From Thermoplasmata archaeon (GTDB lineage: Archaea > Thermoplasmatota > Thermoplasmata > Lutacidiplasmatales > UBA184), in assembly GCA_028864975.1 (NCBI GenBank), contig JAGWLG010000025.1:1-52222 (forward strand): a DNA stretch of 52,222 bases, written 5' to 3'. Under the pieces are notes generated by a model. The model worked only from the letters and a program-made list of their open reading frames with translations, was not told where the DNA came from and ran no database searches. A program made the position numbers and the translations under genes. This document shows positions 23,897 through 33,348 of the stretch, one piece after another; the stretch's first letter is position 1; each line of letters begins with the position of its first letter.

Positions 23897-26380
23897 TCAC
23901 GCGGGGTCTGACCCCAGCGACTGGTGGAGCTCTCTCCATCGACGCTGAAGGTCGGAACGCCGGACCCCCAGGTGCTGGGCCTCTTCGAGCGTCGCGCGGG
24001 CCGCAGTCCGCTCTCCTCTTGCGATCTCACCCTCGGCGCGGGCGAGGAGGACCTCGAAGAGGTAGCGGGGCAGGGCGTGGACCCTCGCAAGTTCCTCCGC
24101 ATGGGCAAGGTGGGAACGCGCCTTCTCGTGGTCTCCTCGGTGGTGGGCATGCCTCCCCGCGAGGATCGCCTGGGGGAGCTCGAAGCGGGGCCCCTCGACC
24201 GGAGGGACCAGCTGCCGTGCGCTTTCCATCGCGCTCTCCGACCGGTCCAGCGCCCCCTCGTTGAGCGCGTGATGGCTCTCTCGAAGCAGGGCCTCGGCGT
24301 GGACCAACCGAGCTCCGTGCTCTTCCCCCCAGGTCGAGACGTTCTGCAGCCTGCGGAACCCCTCTTCGGTCCGCTTCCGGAGGAAGTCGAGCTCCGCCAG
24401 CGGGATCCCCAACCGGACCTTCCGAAGCTCGTCCCCGCCGTCCTCGAAGACCCGCAGGGCACGGGCGTAGAGCGCGCGGGCCCGGTCGGTCTCTTCGTGC
24501 TCTTCGAGGTAGTAGTCTCCCAGCCGGCGGCAGGCGTCGCCAAGGAGGACGAGGTCCGGCTGCCCCTCGGCGAACCGCAGGGCCCCGTCCGCTCGCGCCA
24601 AGGCCTCGTCCAAGTCGCCCAGAGCGAGCGCGGCCTCGGCCAGGAGCCCTGAGGCCTCGATCTGCGTGATGGAGGGTCGCGTCTCGTGCGGCGCCGGCAG
24701 GAGCCCCTGGACCCGACGGCGGGCCTCGGTGTACTTCCCCTGATGGAGGTGGGTGCGCGCGAGCGCCAGCTGGACCGCTTCGTGAGGCTCGGCCGGCAGG
24801 AACATCGTGAACGCGTCCATCAACCGCTCCTCCGAACGGCGTAGCTCCCCGGCTTCCGCGAGCACCTCCCCCAGGCGCAATAGGACCTCGCGCTCCTGTT
24901 CGCGATGCTCCTTCTCCGTGGGAGGAAGCCTCTGCACCGATTCGAGCGCCCGCTCCAGCGCCTCGCGCGCCTCCGACACCCGCCCGGCGTGTCGCGCGAC
25001 ATGGAAGAGGCGGGTGTTGTACTCGAACGATCGCAGGTCGTGCCGTCCCAGATGGAAATGGACCGAGAGGTCGCGGACCCATGCCTCCTCTCCCCGAGGG
25101 CCTGGACCCAGGACCTCCATCACCTCGGCCAATCGTCGATGCATCCGGCGCCGCCGCGTCTCGGTCAGCATCGACAGGAGACGCTGCCGCTCCTCCTCCT
25201 CTCGGAACCGATAGCGCTCGTCCGGGAGCTCCTCGAGCACACCCGAGCGGACGAGCCGCTCGAGCGACCGGGCGACCTCCTCCTCATCACCCTCGGCGAC
25301 CTTGGCCAGGGCCGCAAAGGGGAACTCGTCGCCGAGCAGCGCGCCATACGCGAGGAGCTTCTCGGCGAGCTCGCTGACCTTTCCCCGGTTCCTCGACGAC
25401 CTCGAAGGTTCCTCTCGGACGCGGTCGGCACGAGGGCCCTCGGTAGGGGACGCACTCTCTCCACTTCCTCCCCCGCGGACCGCGCGGCCCCGCTCGCCCC
25501 GCGCGAGCCGTTCCAGGAAGAGCGGGTTCCCCTCGCTTTCGGCAAAGAGGCGTGTCACCGTGTCAGGGTCCGGTGGTTGGTCGGCGTTGAGCCAGCGGAG
25601 GTAGTCGCGGACCTCGTCCATGTTGAACGGGCGCACCGAATGGACCTCCAGGCCCCCTTCCCTCCCCAACGACTCGAGGACCTCTCGGGAGGGAGCCGCC
25701 AGTTCCTCGAGAGGGAGGGAGGTGAGCATTACTCCCAGGGGCAGGCCAGGGGCATGGCGGATCAGGAACTTCGCGAACTCGAGCGTCGTGCTGTCCGCGA
25801 AGTGGACATCCTCCAGGACGAGGAGGAGCGGTTGACGATGGGCGACGTTCGCGAGGGTCTGGAAGAGTCGGTCGAAGAGGGCCAAGCGGTCCTCCTCCAC
25901 CCCGGCTCCGGCACGGTCGAGGGACGCCCAAACACGGTCGGGGCCCTCCTCCGAGGAGCTCGGTTCCGTCGCGGGCCCTTCGGGCCCTCTCCAGGCCATG
26001 AGCCCCAGCGGAAGCAAGCTGGTGGGGGCATGACGTTCCGGGGTCCAGATCGAACGGAGCGCCCCGTCCGGGCCTTCGCTCCCTCGGAGCTGTCCCGGGG
26101 TAAGGCCACGGAGGGCCTCCTTGATCGTCTCGAACGGCTGGGGGATCTCGCGCGGCTGCGCCCGTCCCTCGAGCACCACGAACCCCCCTCGGCGGGCCTC
26201 CTCGGAGAGCGTGCCTGCGACGGCGCTTTTGCCGATGCCGGTCTCTCCCACCAAGAGCACCGCCGCGCCCTTCCCATCGCGCGCGCGCTCGAGCCAGACG
26301 AAGAGCGCGTCCAGGAGCTCGCCCCTCCCGACGAAGGGGTGGGCCGCCGTTGTGGCGGAGGGGGGACGCGCGAGGGCCAC
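23897..26380 (-). CDS. STAND-like AAA ATPase with TPR array (LuxR/MalT-type regulator architecture, no HTH seen)
   Basis: An 827-residue protein. HPFVGRGELL starts an AAA/STAND ATPase domain: Walker A GETGIGKS at 45-52, Walker B LLLVLEDVHFAD near 184-195. A winged-helix-like spacer (KLLAYGALLGDEFPFAALA) and about ten TPR-like helical repeats run to the C-terminus. No DNA-binding domain is visible, so a signalling or scaffold ATPase is more likely than a classical LuxR activator. GTG 26380 is chosen because the only AT-rich block lies 26 nt upstream. ATG 26395 would add five residues. Confidence 0.8.
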   Translation of the reverse strand: MALARPPSATTAAHPFVGRGELLDALFVWLERARDGKGAAVLLVGETGIGKSAVAGTLSEEARRGGFVVLEGRAQPREIPQPFETIKEALRGLTPGQLRGSEGPDGALRSIWTPERHAPTSLLPLGLMAWRGPEGPATEPSSSEEGPDRVWASLDRAGAGVEEDRLALFDRLFQTLANVAHRQPLLLVLEDVHFADSTTLEFAKFLIRHAPGLPLGVMLTSLPLEELAAPSREVLESLGREGGLEVHSVRPFNMDEVRDYLRWLNADQPPDPDTVTRLFAESEGNPLFLERLARGERGRAVRGGGSGESASPTEGPRADRVREEPSRSSRNRGKVSELAEKLLAYGALLGDEFPFAALAKVAEGDEEEVARSLERLVRSGVLEELPDERYRFREEEERQRLLSMLTETRRRRMHRRLAEVMEVLGPGPRGEEAWVRDLSVHFHLGRHDLRSFEYNTRLFHVARHAGRVSEAREALERALESVQRLPPTEKEHREQEREVLLRLGEVLAEAGELRRSEERLMDAFTMFLPAEPHEAVQLALARTHLHQGKYTEARRRVQGLLPAPHETRPSITQIEASGLLAEAALALGDLDEALARADGALRFAEGQPDLVLLGDACRRLGDYYLEEHEETDRARALYARALRVFEDGGDELRKVRLGIPLAELDFLRKRTEEGFRRLQNVSTWGEEHGARLVHAEALLRESHHALNEGALDRSESAMESARQLVPPVEGPRFELPQAILAGRHAHHRGDHEKARSHLAHAEELARVHALPRYLFEVLLARAEGEIARGERTAARATLEEAQHLGVRRSDLQRRWRELHQSLGSDPA

Positions 26381-26400
26381 GGACGGCCAAGGCATGCGTC

Positions 26401-26410
26401 GGTATATCTT
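26401..26410 (-). promoter_or_regulatory. TATA-like box deciding the start of the STAND ATPase gene
   Basis: Minus strand AAGATATACC is centred 26 nt before GTG 26380 but only 11 nt before ATG 26395. If used as a leaderless promoter it excludes the ATG start. Confidence 0.5.
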
Positions 26411-26455
26411 GCGGACCGTCGAGCGGGTCGACGGGTCCCGCGCACCGGCCCGCCG

Positions 26456-28090
26456 TCAGGGGGTCGGACGCGGGGGGCTCTCCGCGCCAGGGCCCTCCGG
26501 GGTCGAAGGGACCTCCGGCGGTCCGCGAGCTTCCCCCCCGGTCGGTAGGCCTAGCTTCTCCCTTAGCTCACGGTGCTGGGGAATGAGCGCCGTCGCATAG
26601 GCGTCCACGTCCATCCCTTCCGCCCGTTCAAGTTCGGTGCGCGCCCGCTCCGGGTCGCCCCAGAGCTGGTAGAGGAGGGCGAGGCGAAGGTGCATCTCGG
26701 AGATCTGCGGGGGATAGCCCATCTCCTCCGCCATTCGAAGGGAGCGTTGGAAGGAGGCCTCCGCCTCACCGTACCTTCCGCGGCGGATGGCCAGAAGGCC
26801 ATCGTTCATCGCGATCTGCTGCAGGGCGATGGGGTCCTGCAAACGCTCGAGGATCCGACGGGCCTCGCGGTTGTCGCGCTCGGCCTCGTCCAGCTGACCC
26901 AGGGTCAATCGGAACTCGACGGCGTTGAAGAGGGTCCATCCGGCCATCCGCCGATCGTGGGCACGCTCGGCGAACTGGTGCCCTCGCTCGAGCCACTTCA
27001 CGCCCTCGGCGGGGTCCGTGGGTCCCACCGCCACCGCGAGGTTGTTGCAGGCCCGAGAGGCTTCGTGCCAGTCCCCTGCCCGCTCCACCATCTGGAGGGC
27101 CCGTCGGTAGTATTCCACGGCCTTGAGGACATCGCCCTCTTTCCCCGCATTCGAGTAGGCGTTCCCGAGGTCGACGTAGCAGCGGGCGATCTCTTTTGCG
27201 TCCGCGGTGGGGTCGAGCAGTTCCAACGACCGTTGCCCTTCGTCGATGGCCAAGTGATTGTTCCCCTCGAGCGATGCGATACGTCCCATCAGGCGGTGGA
27301 CGCGAGCAAGTCCCCGGCGGTGCCCTTCCTTCTCGAGGAGCTGCAGGGCGTCAGCGCAGAGCTCCCGGCCGCGATCCCCCTGGGCTTGGTTGCGGGCCAC
27401 TTCGGCCCGGGCGAGGAGGATGAGCGCCCGGAGCACGGACTTCTGAGGAGGGACCAGCTCGAGCGCCTCCACGTACAGTCGGTCGGCCTTCAAGTCGTCG
27501 TTCATGAGGCCGTAGAGCTCGCCGAGCTCGAGCAGCAGGCCGGCTTCCTCCTCGCGGTGGTCTCCTTGGAGCTCCCTCAGGTCGGCCCGGGCGCGCTCCA
27601 GGTGGTGGGCGGAGATCTCGGGGGCCAGGGCCTCCCGGGCCAGGCCCGCGGAACGGCGGTTGTACCGATAGGAACGGTCGTGGACACGGCCCAGGAAGTA
27701 GTGCCGACCCAGCTCTGGCAGGACCTCCGCGGGGGGGTCCGGATACAGCTGTTCGTACGCCTCGCCGATCTTCCGGTGGATCACACGGACCCGGCTCTCC
27801 GTCATCTCGCGGTAGAGTCGCATCCGAACGTCCTCCTGGACGAAGCTGAAGCGCTCGCCCCCCGGTCGCTCCCGAAGGAGTCCCTGGTGGACCAGCCGCT
27901 CGAGCAGCTCGGCCAGAGGCTCTTCGGAAAGTCCCGTCGCGGTACGCAGGAGCGCGAAATCGAACTCCTTCCCGATGGCGCTGGCGTAGGCCAGCACCCT
28001 CTTCTCTTCGTCCGAGAGCCGCTCCAGAGGAAGGTTCGCCCGCTCCCAGGTGGGGGTTCTCGGAGCCGGGGCCGACACAGGAAGAACCAT
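26456..28090 (-). CDS. TPR-repeat protein related to the downstream STAND ATPase but lacking the ATPase domain
   Basis: A 544-residue protein. It begins with the spacer domain that follows the ATPase in its neighbour (LERLSDEEKRVLAYASAIGK, then LLERLVHQGLL), continues with about nine TPR-like repeats (for example EIARCYVDLGNAYSNAG and AVEYYRRALQMVERAG), and ends in a Pro/Glu tail. No Walker motif is present. ATG 28090 is chosen because upstream residues back to ATG 28192 are Gly/Ala-rich and unlike the family. It is co-directional with the STAND gene, 75 nt before it. It probably works by protein-protein contact, perhaps with its neighbour. Confidence 0.75.
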   Translation of the reverse strand: MVLPVSAPAPRTPTWERANLPLERLSDEEKRVLAYASAIGKEFDFALLRTATGLSEEPLAELLERLVHQGLLRERPGGERFSFVQEDVRMRLYREMTESRVRVIHRKIGEAYEQLYPDPPAEVLPELGRHYFLGRVHDRSYRYNRRSAGLAREALAPEISAHHLERARADLRELQGDHREEEAGLLLELGELYGLMNDDLKADRLYVEALELVPPQKSVLRALILLARAEVARNQAQGDRGRELCADALQLLEKEGHRRGLARVHRLMGRIASLEGNNHLAIDEGQRSLELLDPTADAKEIARCYVDLGNAYSNAGKEGDVLKAVEYYRRALQMVERAGDWHEASRACNNLAVAVGPTDPAEGVKWLERGHQFAERAHDRRMAGWTLFNAVEFRLTLGQLDEAERDNREARRILERLQDPIALQQIAMNDGLLAIRRGRYGEAEASFQRSLRMAEEMGYPPQISEMHLRLALLYQLWGDPERARTELERAEGMDVDAYATALIPQHRELREKLGLPTGGEARGPPEVPSTPEGPGAESPPRPTP

Positions 28091-28176
28091 CCTCTTCCCC
28101 CTCAAGAAACCTCCTCGGCGGAGCTTCGCGGGCTCGTGGCCAGGCCCGCCAGCGAGGATCGCGGCGCCTCCCCCAA

Positions 28177-28183
28177 GCTTAAG
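28177..28183 (+). promoter_or_regulatory. TATA-like box near the 97-residue membrane protein gene
   Basis: GCTTAAG, a near-palindrome, is centred about 33 nt before ATG 28213. It could also serve the opposite-strand TPR gene. Confidence 0.35.
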
Positions 28184-28212
28184 AAGAGCCACGGGAGTCG
28201 CCCTCGCCCCCC

Positions 28213-28506
28213 ATGGCCGAAGAAGATCCTGGGAAGACCGGCACCGACCGCAAGGGACGGTCGAAGCGGAGCCCCGCGGGGGCTCGCCGCCGGATCCCTC
28301 TACCTACCGCGCGTCAGGTGGGTTTCGGTCTGTTCGGCCTGCTCGTCGCCCTCGCGGCCGCGTTCTACGTGTGGTGGGGTGTGGCCTTCGGGCATTGGAT
28401 CGACAACGGGGTCTATGCGATCGTCTCGACCCTTGTGGCGTTCGGCCTGGCGGGCATGTGGCTCACCCTTCCTCCACGTCCTCGTTCGAACGTCGCTCCA
28501 GCGTGA
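28213..28506 (+). CDS. Small membrane protein with two helices
   Basis: A 97-residue protein of unknown function. A basic, Lys/Arg/Ser-rich N-terminus (about 1-33) precedes two hydrophobic helices (VGFGLFGLLVALAAAFYVWW and VYAIVSTLVAFGLAGMWL) joined by a short loop containing GHWIDNG. It ends in a Pro/Arg-rich tail. It is divergent from the TPR gene and convergent with proS, so it stands alone. No family was recognised. Confidence 0.65.
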   Translation: MAEEDPGKTGTDRKGRSKRSPAGARRRIPLPTARQVGFGLFGLLVALAAAFYVWWGVAFGHWIDNGVYAIVSTLVAFGLAGMWLTLPPRPRSNVAPA

Positions 28507-28585
28507 GCCCCGCTCGACCCTTGGACGGTCCCCCGAGGGACCCTGGGCAGAGAGGGTCGCGGAACGAAGGACGGCCGCCCGGGTC

Positions 28586-30016
28586 CTATATCGGCCGACC
28601 GGCGGCGGCCCACCGGCTGGGACCCGAGCCGCAGACGATGCACGGCGGGGCTTCGCCTTGGACGATGTCCGCTGGTGAGCCTCCCTCGATCGTCCCCAAG
28701 AGGCCGCCCTCCACGACCTCCTCGACCTTGTGGCCACACGCCTCCTTCCCGCACCAGCCGATCAGGTAGACCGCTTTGGGTCCCTTGAGGTCGGAGAGCT
28801 CCTTCGCACGTGCGATCGCGTCGCGGAAACGAGCCTGCGCGCGGTCGGCCAGTGTTGTGAGGAAGCTCTCGAGCTCCGCGCGAACCTCCGAGAGCAGCTC
28901 GGCCTGGGGGACCTTTCGCTTCTTCCCGAACCGGTCCGCGAGCGTCGCGGCCTTCTCCTCGACCTCCCGAGGTCCGAGCTCGATCCGCAACGGCACCCCC
29001 CGGCTCTCCCAAGCGTAGTACTTGGCTCCTGGGCGGTCCTCCGACAGGTCGACCTTGACGCGGAGCCCGCCGGCCGAGAGCGTGGAGCCGAGCGCCCTCG
29101 CAGCTCCTTCGACGGCCTCCTTGGACCCCTTGCCGGGGACGGGAACGATGGCCACCTGCACCGGGGCGAGCGCAGGGGGGAGCACCAGGCCTTTCTCGTC
29201 GCCGTGGACCCCGACCACGCCCCCGATGAGCCGCTCGGAGATACCGTAGGTGGTCTGGTGGCCGAAGGCCGTCTTCCCGTCCTCGGTCTCGTACTGGATC
29301 CCGTAGGGCTTGGCGAAGTTGTCGCGGTAATGATGGACCGTGCCGACCTGCAGCGTCCGAGCGTCGCCGAAGGGGATGTCGAGCCCGAGCGAGTAGTGCG
29401 CGCCCGGGAACTTGTCCCACTCCGGGCGCTTGTTGATGAGGTACGGGAGGGCAAAGCTCCGCGCGACCTGCTCGAACGAGCCCAGGTCCTCCTGGACCTG
29501 GCGGGTCGCGCTCTCCTCCGTGGGGTGGACGGTGTGCCCTTCGTAGAAGTGGATCTCCCGGATGCGGAGCAGCGGGCGCGTGGACTTGGTCTCGTACCGG
29601 AAGACGTTACAGATCTGGAAGGTCCGCAACGGCAGGTCCTTGTGGGAGCGCACCCACAGCGCGAACATCGGGTACATCGCCGTCTCGCTCGTCGGGCGCA
29701 GACAGAGGTTGATGTCGAGCGGGGTGTTGCCGCCCCGGGTGACCCAGTAGACCTCCGCCTCGAAGCCCTTGATGTGCTCGGACTCCTTCTTGAGCTCCGT
29801 CTCAGGGATCAGGGTCGGGAACGAGACCTCCTGGTACCCGATCGGCCCGACCGCGTTGCGCAGGGTCTGGTCGAAGAGGGAGCGGATGCTGAGCCCGAAA
29901 GGGGGCCAGACGTTGAGCCCCTTGACCGGGTAGCGCTTGTCCGTCACCTGGGAGCGCTCGAGCACCTCGTTGTACCACTCGAAGAAGTTCCCCTCCTTCT
30001 TCGGGAGCTCGGACAT
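28586..30016 (-). CDS. proS: Prolyl-tRNA synthetase (archaeal/eukaryotic type)
   Basis: A class IIa synthetase of 476 residues. Catalytic motifs include LRPTSETAMYPMF, FRYETKSTRPLLRIREI (motif 2) and the proline-specific HFYEGHT segment. The anticodon-binding domain follows (VQVAIVPVPGKG). The C-terminal zinc-binding extension of the archaeal/eukaryotic type has Cys residues in GWCGKEACGHK and PPCIVCGS. The first methionine of the domain, ATG 30016 (MSELPKKEGNFFEWY), is chosen over the 47-residue longer frame. A TTATCC block lies about 33 nt upstream. It is divergent from the DUF373 gene. Confidence 0.93.
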   Translation of the reverse strand: MSELPKKEGNFFEWYNEVLERSQVTDKRYPVKGLNVWPPFGLSIRSLFDQTLRNAVGPIGYQEVSFPTLIPETELKKESEHIKGFEAEVYWVTRGGNTPLDINLCLRPTSETAMYPMFALWVRSHKDLPLRTFQICNVFRYETKSTRPLLRIREIHFYEGHTVHPTEESATRQVQEDLGSFEQVARSFALPYLINKRPEWDKFPGAHYSLGLDIPFGDARTLQVGTVHHYRDNFAKPYGIQYETEDGKTAFGHQTTYGISERLIGGVVGVHGDEKGLVLPPALAPVQVAIVPVPGKGSKEAVEGAARALGSTLSAGGLRVKVDLSEDRPGAKYYAWESRGVPLRIELGPREVEEKAATLADRFGKKRKVPQAELLSEVRAELESFLTTLADRAQARFRDAIARAKELSDLKGPKAVYLIGWCGKEACGHKVEEVVEGGLLGTIEGGSPADIVQGEAPPCIVCGSGPSRWAAAGRPI

Positions 30017-30046
30017 GGTCGTGGTCCCACGGGCCAGGTTCCATGA

Positions 30047-30052
30047 GGATAA
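30047..30052 (-). promoter_or_regulatory. TATA-like box of proS
   Basis: Minus strand TTATCC is centred about 33 nt before ATG 30016. Confidence 0.35.
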
Positions 30053-30167
30053 CGATTGCTTGGAACCCGTGAGCTCGTCGCGGGCTCTTCGTGAGCGGCC
30101 GAGTTTTGCGCGCTGGAACGTGGGTAAATGCCGTCGGTAACTATTGTCGCTCCCCACTCGTACGAGA

Positions 30168-30174
30168 GTATATC
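30168..30174 (+). promoter_or_regulatory. TATA box of the DUF373 gene
   Basis: GTATATC is centred about 34 nt before ATG 30205, so a leader of a few nucleotides is expected. Confidence 0.5.
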
Positions 30175-30204
30175 TGGTGCGCCACCCGTGGTTCCTTCTT
30201 GCCC

Positions 30205-31320
30205 ATGCGCCTGGTCATCTGCGTTGACCGGGACGACGATCTCGGTCGAAAGGCGGGCATACGCGGTCCCGTCCTGGGCCGTGAGGCCGTCCTCGACGCC
30301 GCGATGAAGCTCGGGATCGCGGACCCGGAGGACTCCGACACGAACGCGATGCTCGCGGCGGTGAACCTGCTCGACGAGCTCCGTGCCTCGGGCGAGGACG
30401 TGGATGCGCTCGTGCTGACCGGGGATGGGCGCGTCGGGACGATCTCCGACCGCAAGGTGGCCCAGCAGTTCGACGATGTGCTCTCCAAGCTCAAGGTCAC
30501 CGCCGTCCACCTGGTCTCGGACGGCGCGGAGGACGAGTTCCTCTACCCGATCATCCAATCGCGCGCCAAGGTCGATTCGGTGCGCCGGGTCTACATCCGG
30601 CAGAGCGCAACGCTCCAGGGTACCTACATGACCCTGGTCCGGGCGCTCAAGGACCAGAAGCTGCGGACGAAGACCGTCCTCCCGCTCGCCTCCTTCCTGA
30701 TCTTCCTCGGGATCGTGCTCTCCCTCCAGGCCTTCTTCCAGGTCCAGCTCTGGGGGTACGGGGTCATCCTGCTGACCTTCCTCCTCGGGTTCTACCTGAT
30801 CCTGTGGACGTTCGAGGTCGACGAGTGGATCGTCGATCAGGTCCAGGCGTTCGGGAGCGACCTGCGGCGCGGCTCCGCCGCGGTCACCTTCGGGATCCTC
30901 TCGACCGCCCTCCTCCTCCTCGGGATCCTGCTCGGCAGCCAGTCGTACACGTCCGAGAGCAGTCCGAACGTGCTGGCGAAGGTCCTCGACTTCCTGAGCA
31001 CCGCGCTCATCTGGTGGATCGGGTCGGCCGTGGCGTTCGAAGGTGGGCGCGCGATCCGCTGGCTCCTCTCGAAGAGCCGGATCCCGGGCTCGGTGTGGGT
31101 CGCCCTCGTCTCCTTCACCGCGGCAGGGATCGAGGGATACTCGCTGATCTACCTCTTCCGGGTGATCCTCCTCGGGTACCCGGAGACCGTCCTCGTGGTC
31201 TCGCTGGTGGGCGTGGGCCTGGGGATCTTGACCGGCGGACTCGCGGAGACCCTCCGTCAGTACCTCCGTTCGTCCTCCGCCGGGGTGCCCAAGCCCGCGC
31301 TCCCGACCACGACGAGCTGA
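30205..31320 (+). CDS. DUF373-family membrane protein
   Basis: A 371-residue protein of a conserved archaeal family of unknown function. The cytoplasmic N-terminal half (about 1-150) has a Rossmann-like pattern (MRLVICVDRDDDLGRKAG, ALVLTGDGRVG, AVHLVSDGAEDEF, VRRVYIRQS). Seven or so membrane helices follow, beginning with TVLPLASFLIFLGIVLSL. The repeated Asp residues in the first strand suggest a metal or nucleotide site, which is inference. ATG 30205 starts right at the first strand. It is convergent with the DUF1015 gene, 3 nt apart. Confidence 0.85.
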   Translation: MRLVICVDRDDDLGRKAGIRGPVLGREAVLDAAMKLGIADPEDSDTNAMLAAVNLLDELRASGEDVDALVLTGDGRVGTISDRKVAQQFDDVLSKLKVTAVHLVSDGAEDEFLYPIIQSRAKVDSVRRVYIRQSATLQGTYMTLVRALKDQKLRTKTVLPLASFLIFLGIVLSLQAFFQVQLWGYGVILLTFLLGFYLILWTFEVDEWIVDQVQAFGSDLRRGSAAVTFGILSTALLLLGILLGSQSYTSESSPNVLAKVLDFLSTALIWWIGSAVAFEGGRAIRWLLSKSRIPGSVWVALVSFTAAGIEGYSLIYLFRVILLGYPETVLVVSLVGVGLGILTGGLAETLRQYLRSSSAGVPKPALPTTTS

Positions 31321-31323
31321 AGC

Positions 31324-32625
31324 TTACCGCGCCGCCACGCGGCGCCCGGCTCGCTCCGCGAGCGCGGGGGCAAAGATCACGCCCTCGGCGACCTTGGGAA
31401 GGAACATCGTCGACTTCTGGGCCATCACGTGATGCGCGAAGGCCTCCTGTTCGATCCCGGGGAACGACAAGGGGGGCAGCAGGAAAGCGACCCCCCCCTC
31501 TCCACGGACCTGGAGCAGGGCTTGTCGGGGGGAGCGGACGAAGCTGAACCGAGAGGGGTCGAGCCCCAGATCGCCCTCCAGGAAGCGATGAAGGAGCTCG
31601 TAGTCCTGCCCCTCCCCCGGGACGTCGTTCCCGCGGACGAGTGCCATCCGACGAGGTCCGATCGCGAGGAACCCCCGATGACCCTTGGCGCGGAGCTCGC
31701 GCACGGACGCGATCGCCTCGGGAAGTCCACCTTCCGGGGGAAGTTCGTCCACCGAGGCGAAGGTACTCCTTCCCTTCGAGAGGAATCCGTCGTAGGTCAG
31801 CTGGCTCGGCGCGAGGACCCGGTGCCAGGGCAGGAGCAGGAGCGCCTTGTCGTGCGCCTCCACCAGCATGGTCAGCGGACGCACGGGCACTCCTCGCGAC
31901 TGGAGCCGTGACGCCGCCGTGAACCGGTGGTGGCCGTCCAGAATGAGGATCCGCTCGTGGTCGAGCAAGGTCCCGATCTCCGCCGCGACCTGAGGGTCCT
32001 CGAGGCGCCAGAGGCGGTGGGTCGCCCCATCGAGGGTCGCCTCAACGAGCGGGGTGCGCGACCCCTTGAACGACAGTTGCCGTCGGTCGATCCCGAGGTA
32101 GTTCTCGATCAGGTCGTTGATGGCATGCGACTTGGGAGTGTAGCCTGCCATGATGGGGGCGAAGTGCATCCCGGTCCGCTCCGTGAGCGCGACCCGCTCC
32201 TCCACCCGATCCGTGAAGGTCCGCTCGTGGAGCGCGACCCGGGAGGAGGTCCCGGAGTCCTCGGGGAGCGCTCCCACCAAGCCGAGCAGGAGGTAATCGG
32301 GCTTCCGCCGCTCGGGCGGCAGGGCCTCGACGATCTCGGGCGCGGGGTGGTACCGGATGGCGTAGACGTAGAGCGCGGGCGACCCGTCCTGAACGAACGC
32401 TTCCGCCTCTAGGGCCGCGGAAAGGCGCTGACTCGCCAGGTCCAGGAAGGCGGGGGTCGAGAGGTCGGTCCTTCGAGAGGTGAAGGAGGCCGCGTTGTGC
32501 GGGAGGGCATCGAAACGTCGGTGGTCCTCGAGGCTCAGGGTATCGTAGACCGGAGCGACCAGCCGGGAGGCGTCGGCCCGGTCTGGGTCGGGGTGGAAGG
32601 CCCGGACCGGTAGGAGCCGAACCAC
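31324..32625 (-). CDS. DUF1015-family protein
   Basis: A 433-residue protein of a widespread uncharacterised family. Family-like features are the N-terminal APVYDTLSLEDHRRF, a central SHAINDLIENYLG segment and the conserved ILILDGHHRFTAASRL with its His-His-Arg triad, which resembles a ParB/sulfiredoxin-type active-site loop. No signal or membrane segment is seen. The GTG/ATG region at 32625 lies 13 nt behind the phosphoribosyltransferase gene, so the two probably form an operon. Catalytic activity is unproven for the family as known to me. Confidence 0.82.
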   Translation of the reverse strand: MVRLLPVRAFHPDPDRADASRLVAPVYDTLSLEDHRRFDALPHNAASFTSRRTDLSTPAFLDLASQRLSAALEAEAFVQDGSPALYVYAIRYHPAPEIVEALPPERRKPDYLLLGLVGALPEDSGTSSRVALHERTFTDRVEERVALTERTGMHFAPIMAGYTPKSHAINDLIENYLGIDRRQLSFKGSRTPLVEATLDGATHRLWRLEDPQVAAEIGTLLDHERILILDGHHRFTAASRLQSRGVPVRPLTMLVEAHDKALLLLPWHRVLAPSQLTYDGFLSKGRSTFASVDELPPEGGLPEAIASVRELRAKGHRGFLAIGPRRMALVRGNDVPGEGQDYELLHRFLEGDLGLDPSRFSFVRSPRQALLQVRGEGGVAFLLPPLSFPGIEQEAFAHHVMAQKSTMFLPKVAEGVIFAPALAERAGRRVAAR

Positions 32626-32638
32626 GCCCGCTGCACCT

Positions 32639-33244
32639 CTAGACCGGCTCCAGGGCCTGCCGGACGTGCTTGAGGGGGACGTCGAGCTGGCAGCGGTCGT
32701 GAAGCACCTGGCGTGCGGTCGACGCGCTCGACCCGTTGGTCCCCGCGGCCTGCCGCGCGAGTGCGCGAAGGTCCTCCCAATAGTTCCAGGGGAAGACGAA
32801 CCATCGCCAGGCGTCGCGCGGGACCTCTTCGGCGAAGTACGTGGGCACGTAGGTGGAGTGGGCGATGTGCAGGTAGGTCGCGCTCTCGACCTGGGAGGGA
32901 CCGCGCTCCGCCACGTGGCGGACCGCTAGCTGGAGGCTCTGGCCCGTGTCGGTGATATCGTCGACGACGAGCACCCTCTTCCCATCCAGACGGCCCGAGA
33001 GCCCCTCGGTGATCTCGGCCTTCCCCGAAGGGGTCGCGGTGACCCCCCAGTGCTGGGCCCTTAGGGCGGCGAGGTGCTTCGTCCCGAGCCGGTCGGCGAG
33101 CATCCGGGAGGGCACCCAACCGCCGCGGGTGAGGCCCACGATGACCTCCGGGGTCCATTTCGCCTCACGGATCTTCTGGGTCAAGACCTCGGACCAGCGG
33201 TCGATATCGGCCCAGGTCACGAGACGGCAGGGGGGGAGCTCCAC
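32639..33244 (-). CDS. Phosphoribosyltransferase (purine/xanthine-guanine type)
   Basis: A type I phosphoribosyltransferase. The PRPP loop VLVVDDITDTGQSLQ carries the two acidic residues, the early TPEVIVGLTRGGWVPS holds the pyrophosphate loop, and YFVFPWNYWEDLRAL-like sequence near the C-terminus resembles the base-binding end of archaeal hypoxanthine/xanthine-guanine enzymes. It salvages a purine base to its nucleotide; the base is not resolved. GTG 33244 (201 residues) starts just before the domain and lies about 32 nt from the block GGTAATC. GTG 33289 would add 15 residues. It is followed by the DUF1015 gene. Confidence 0.82.
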   Translation of the reverse strand: MELPPCRLVTWADIDRWSEVLTQKIREAKWTPEVIVGLTRGGWVPSRMLADRLGTKHLAALRAQHWGVTATPSGKAEITEGLSGRLDGKRVLVVDDITDTGQSLQLAVRHVAERGPSQVESATYLHIAHSTYVPTYFAEEVPRDAWRWFVFPWNYWEDLRALARQAAGTNGSSASTARQVLHDRCQLDVPLKHVRQALEPV

Positions 33245-33348
33245 GGGTCCGTGGGGTCGAGCCACATCTTGAAGATTACCGGGCCCCACGGGGGGCTCTG
33301 CTCCCCTGGGACCGTGTCTCCACCATGAAGAGGACGAGAAAGGAATGG

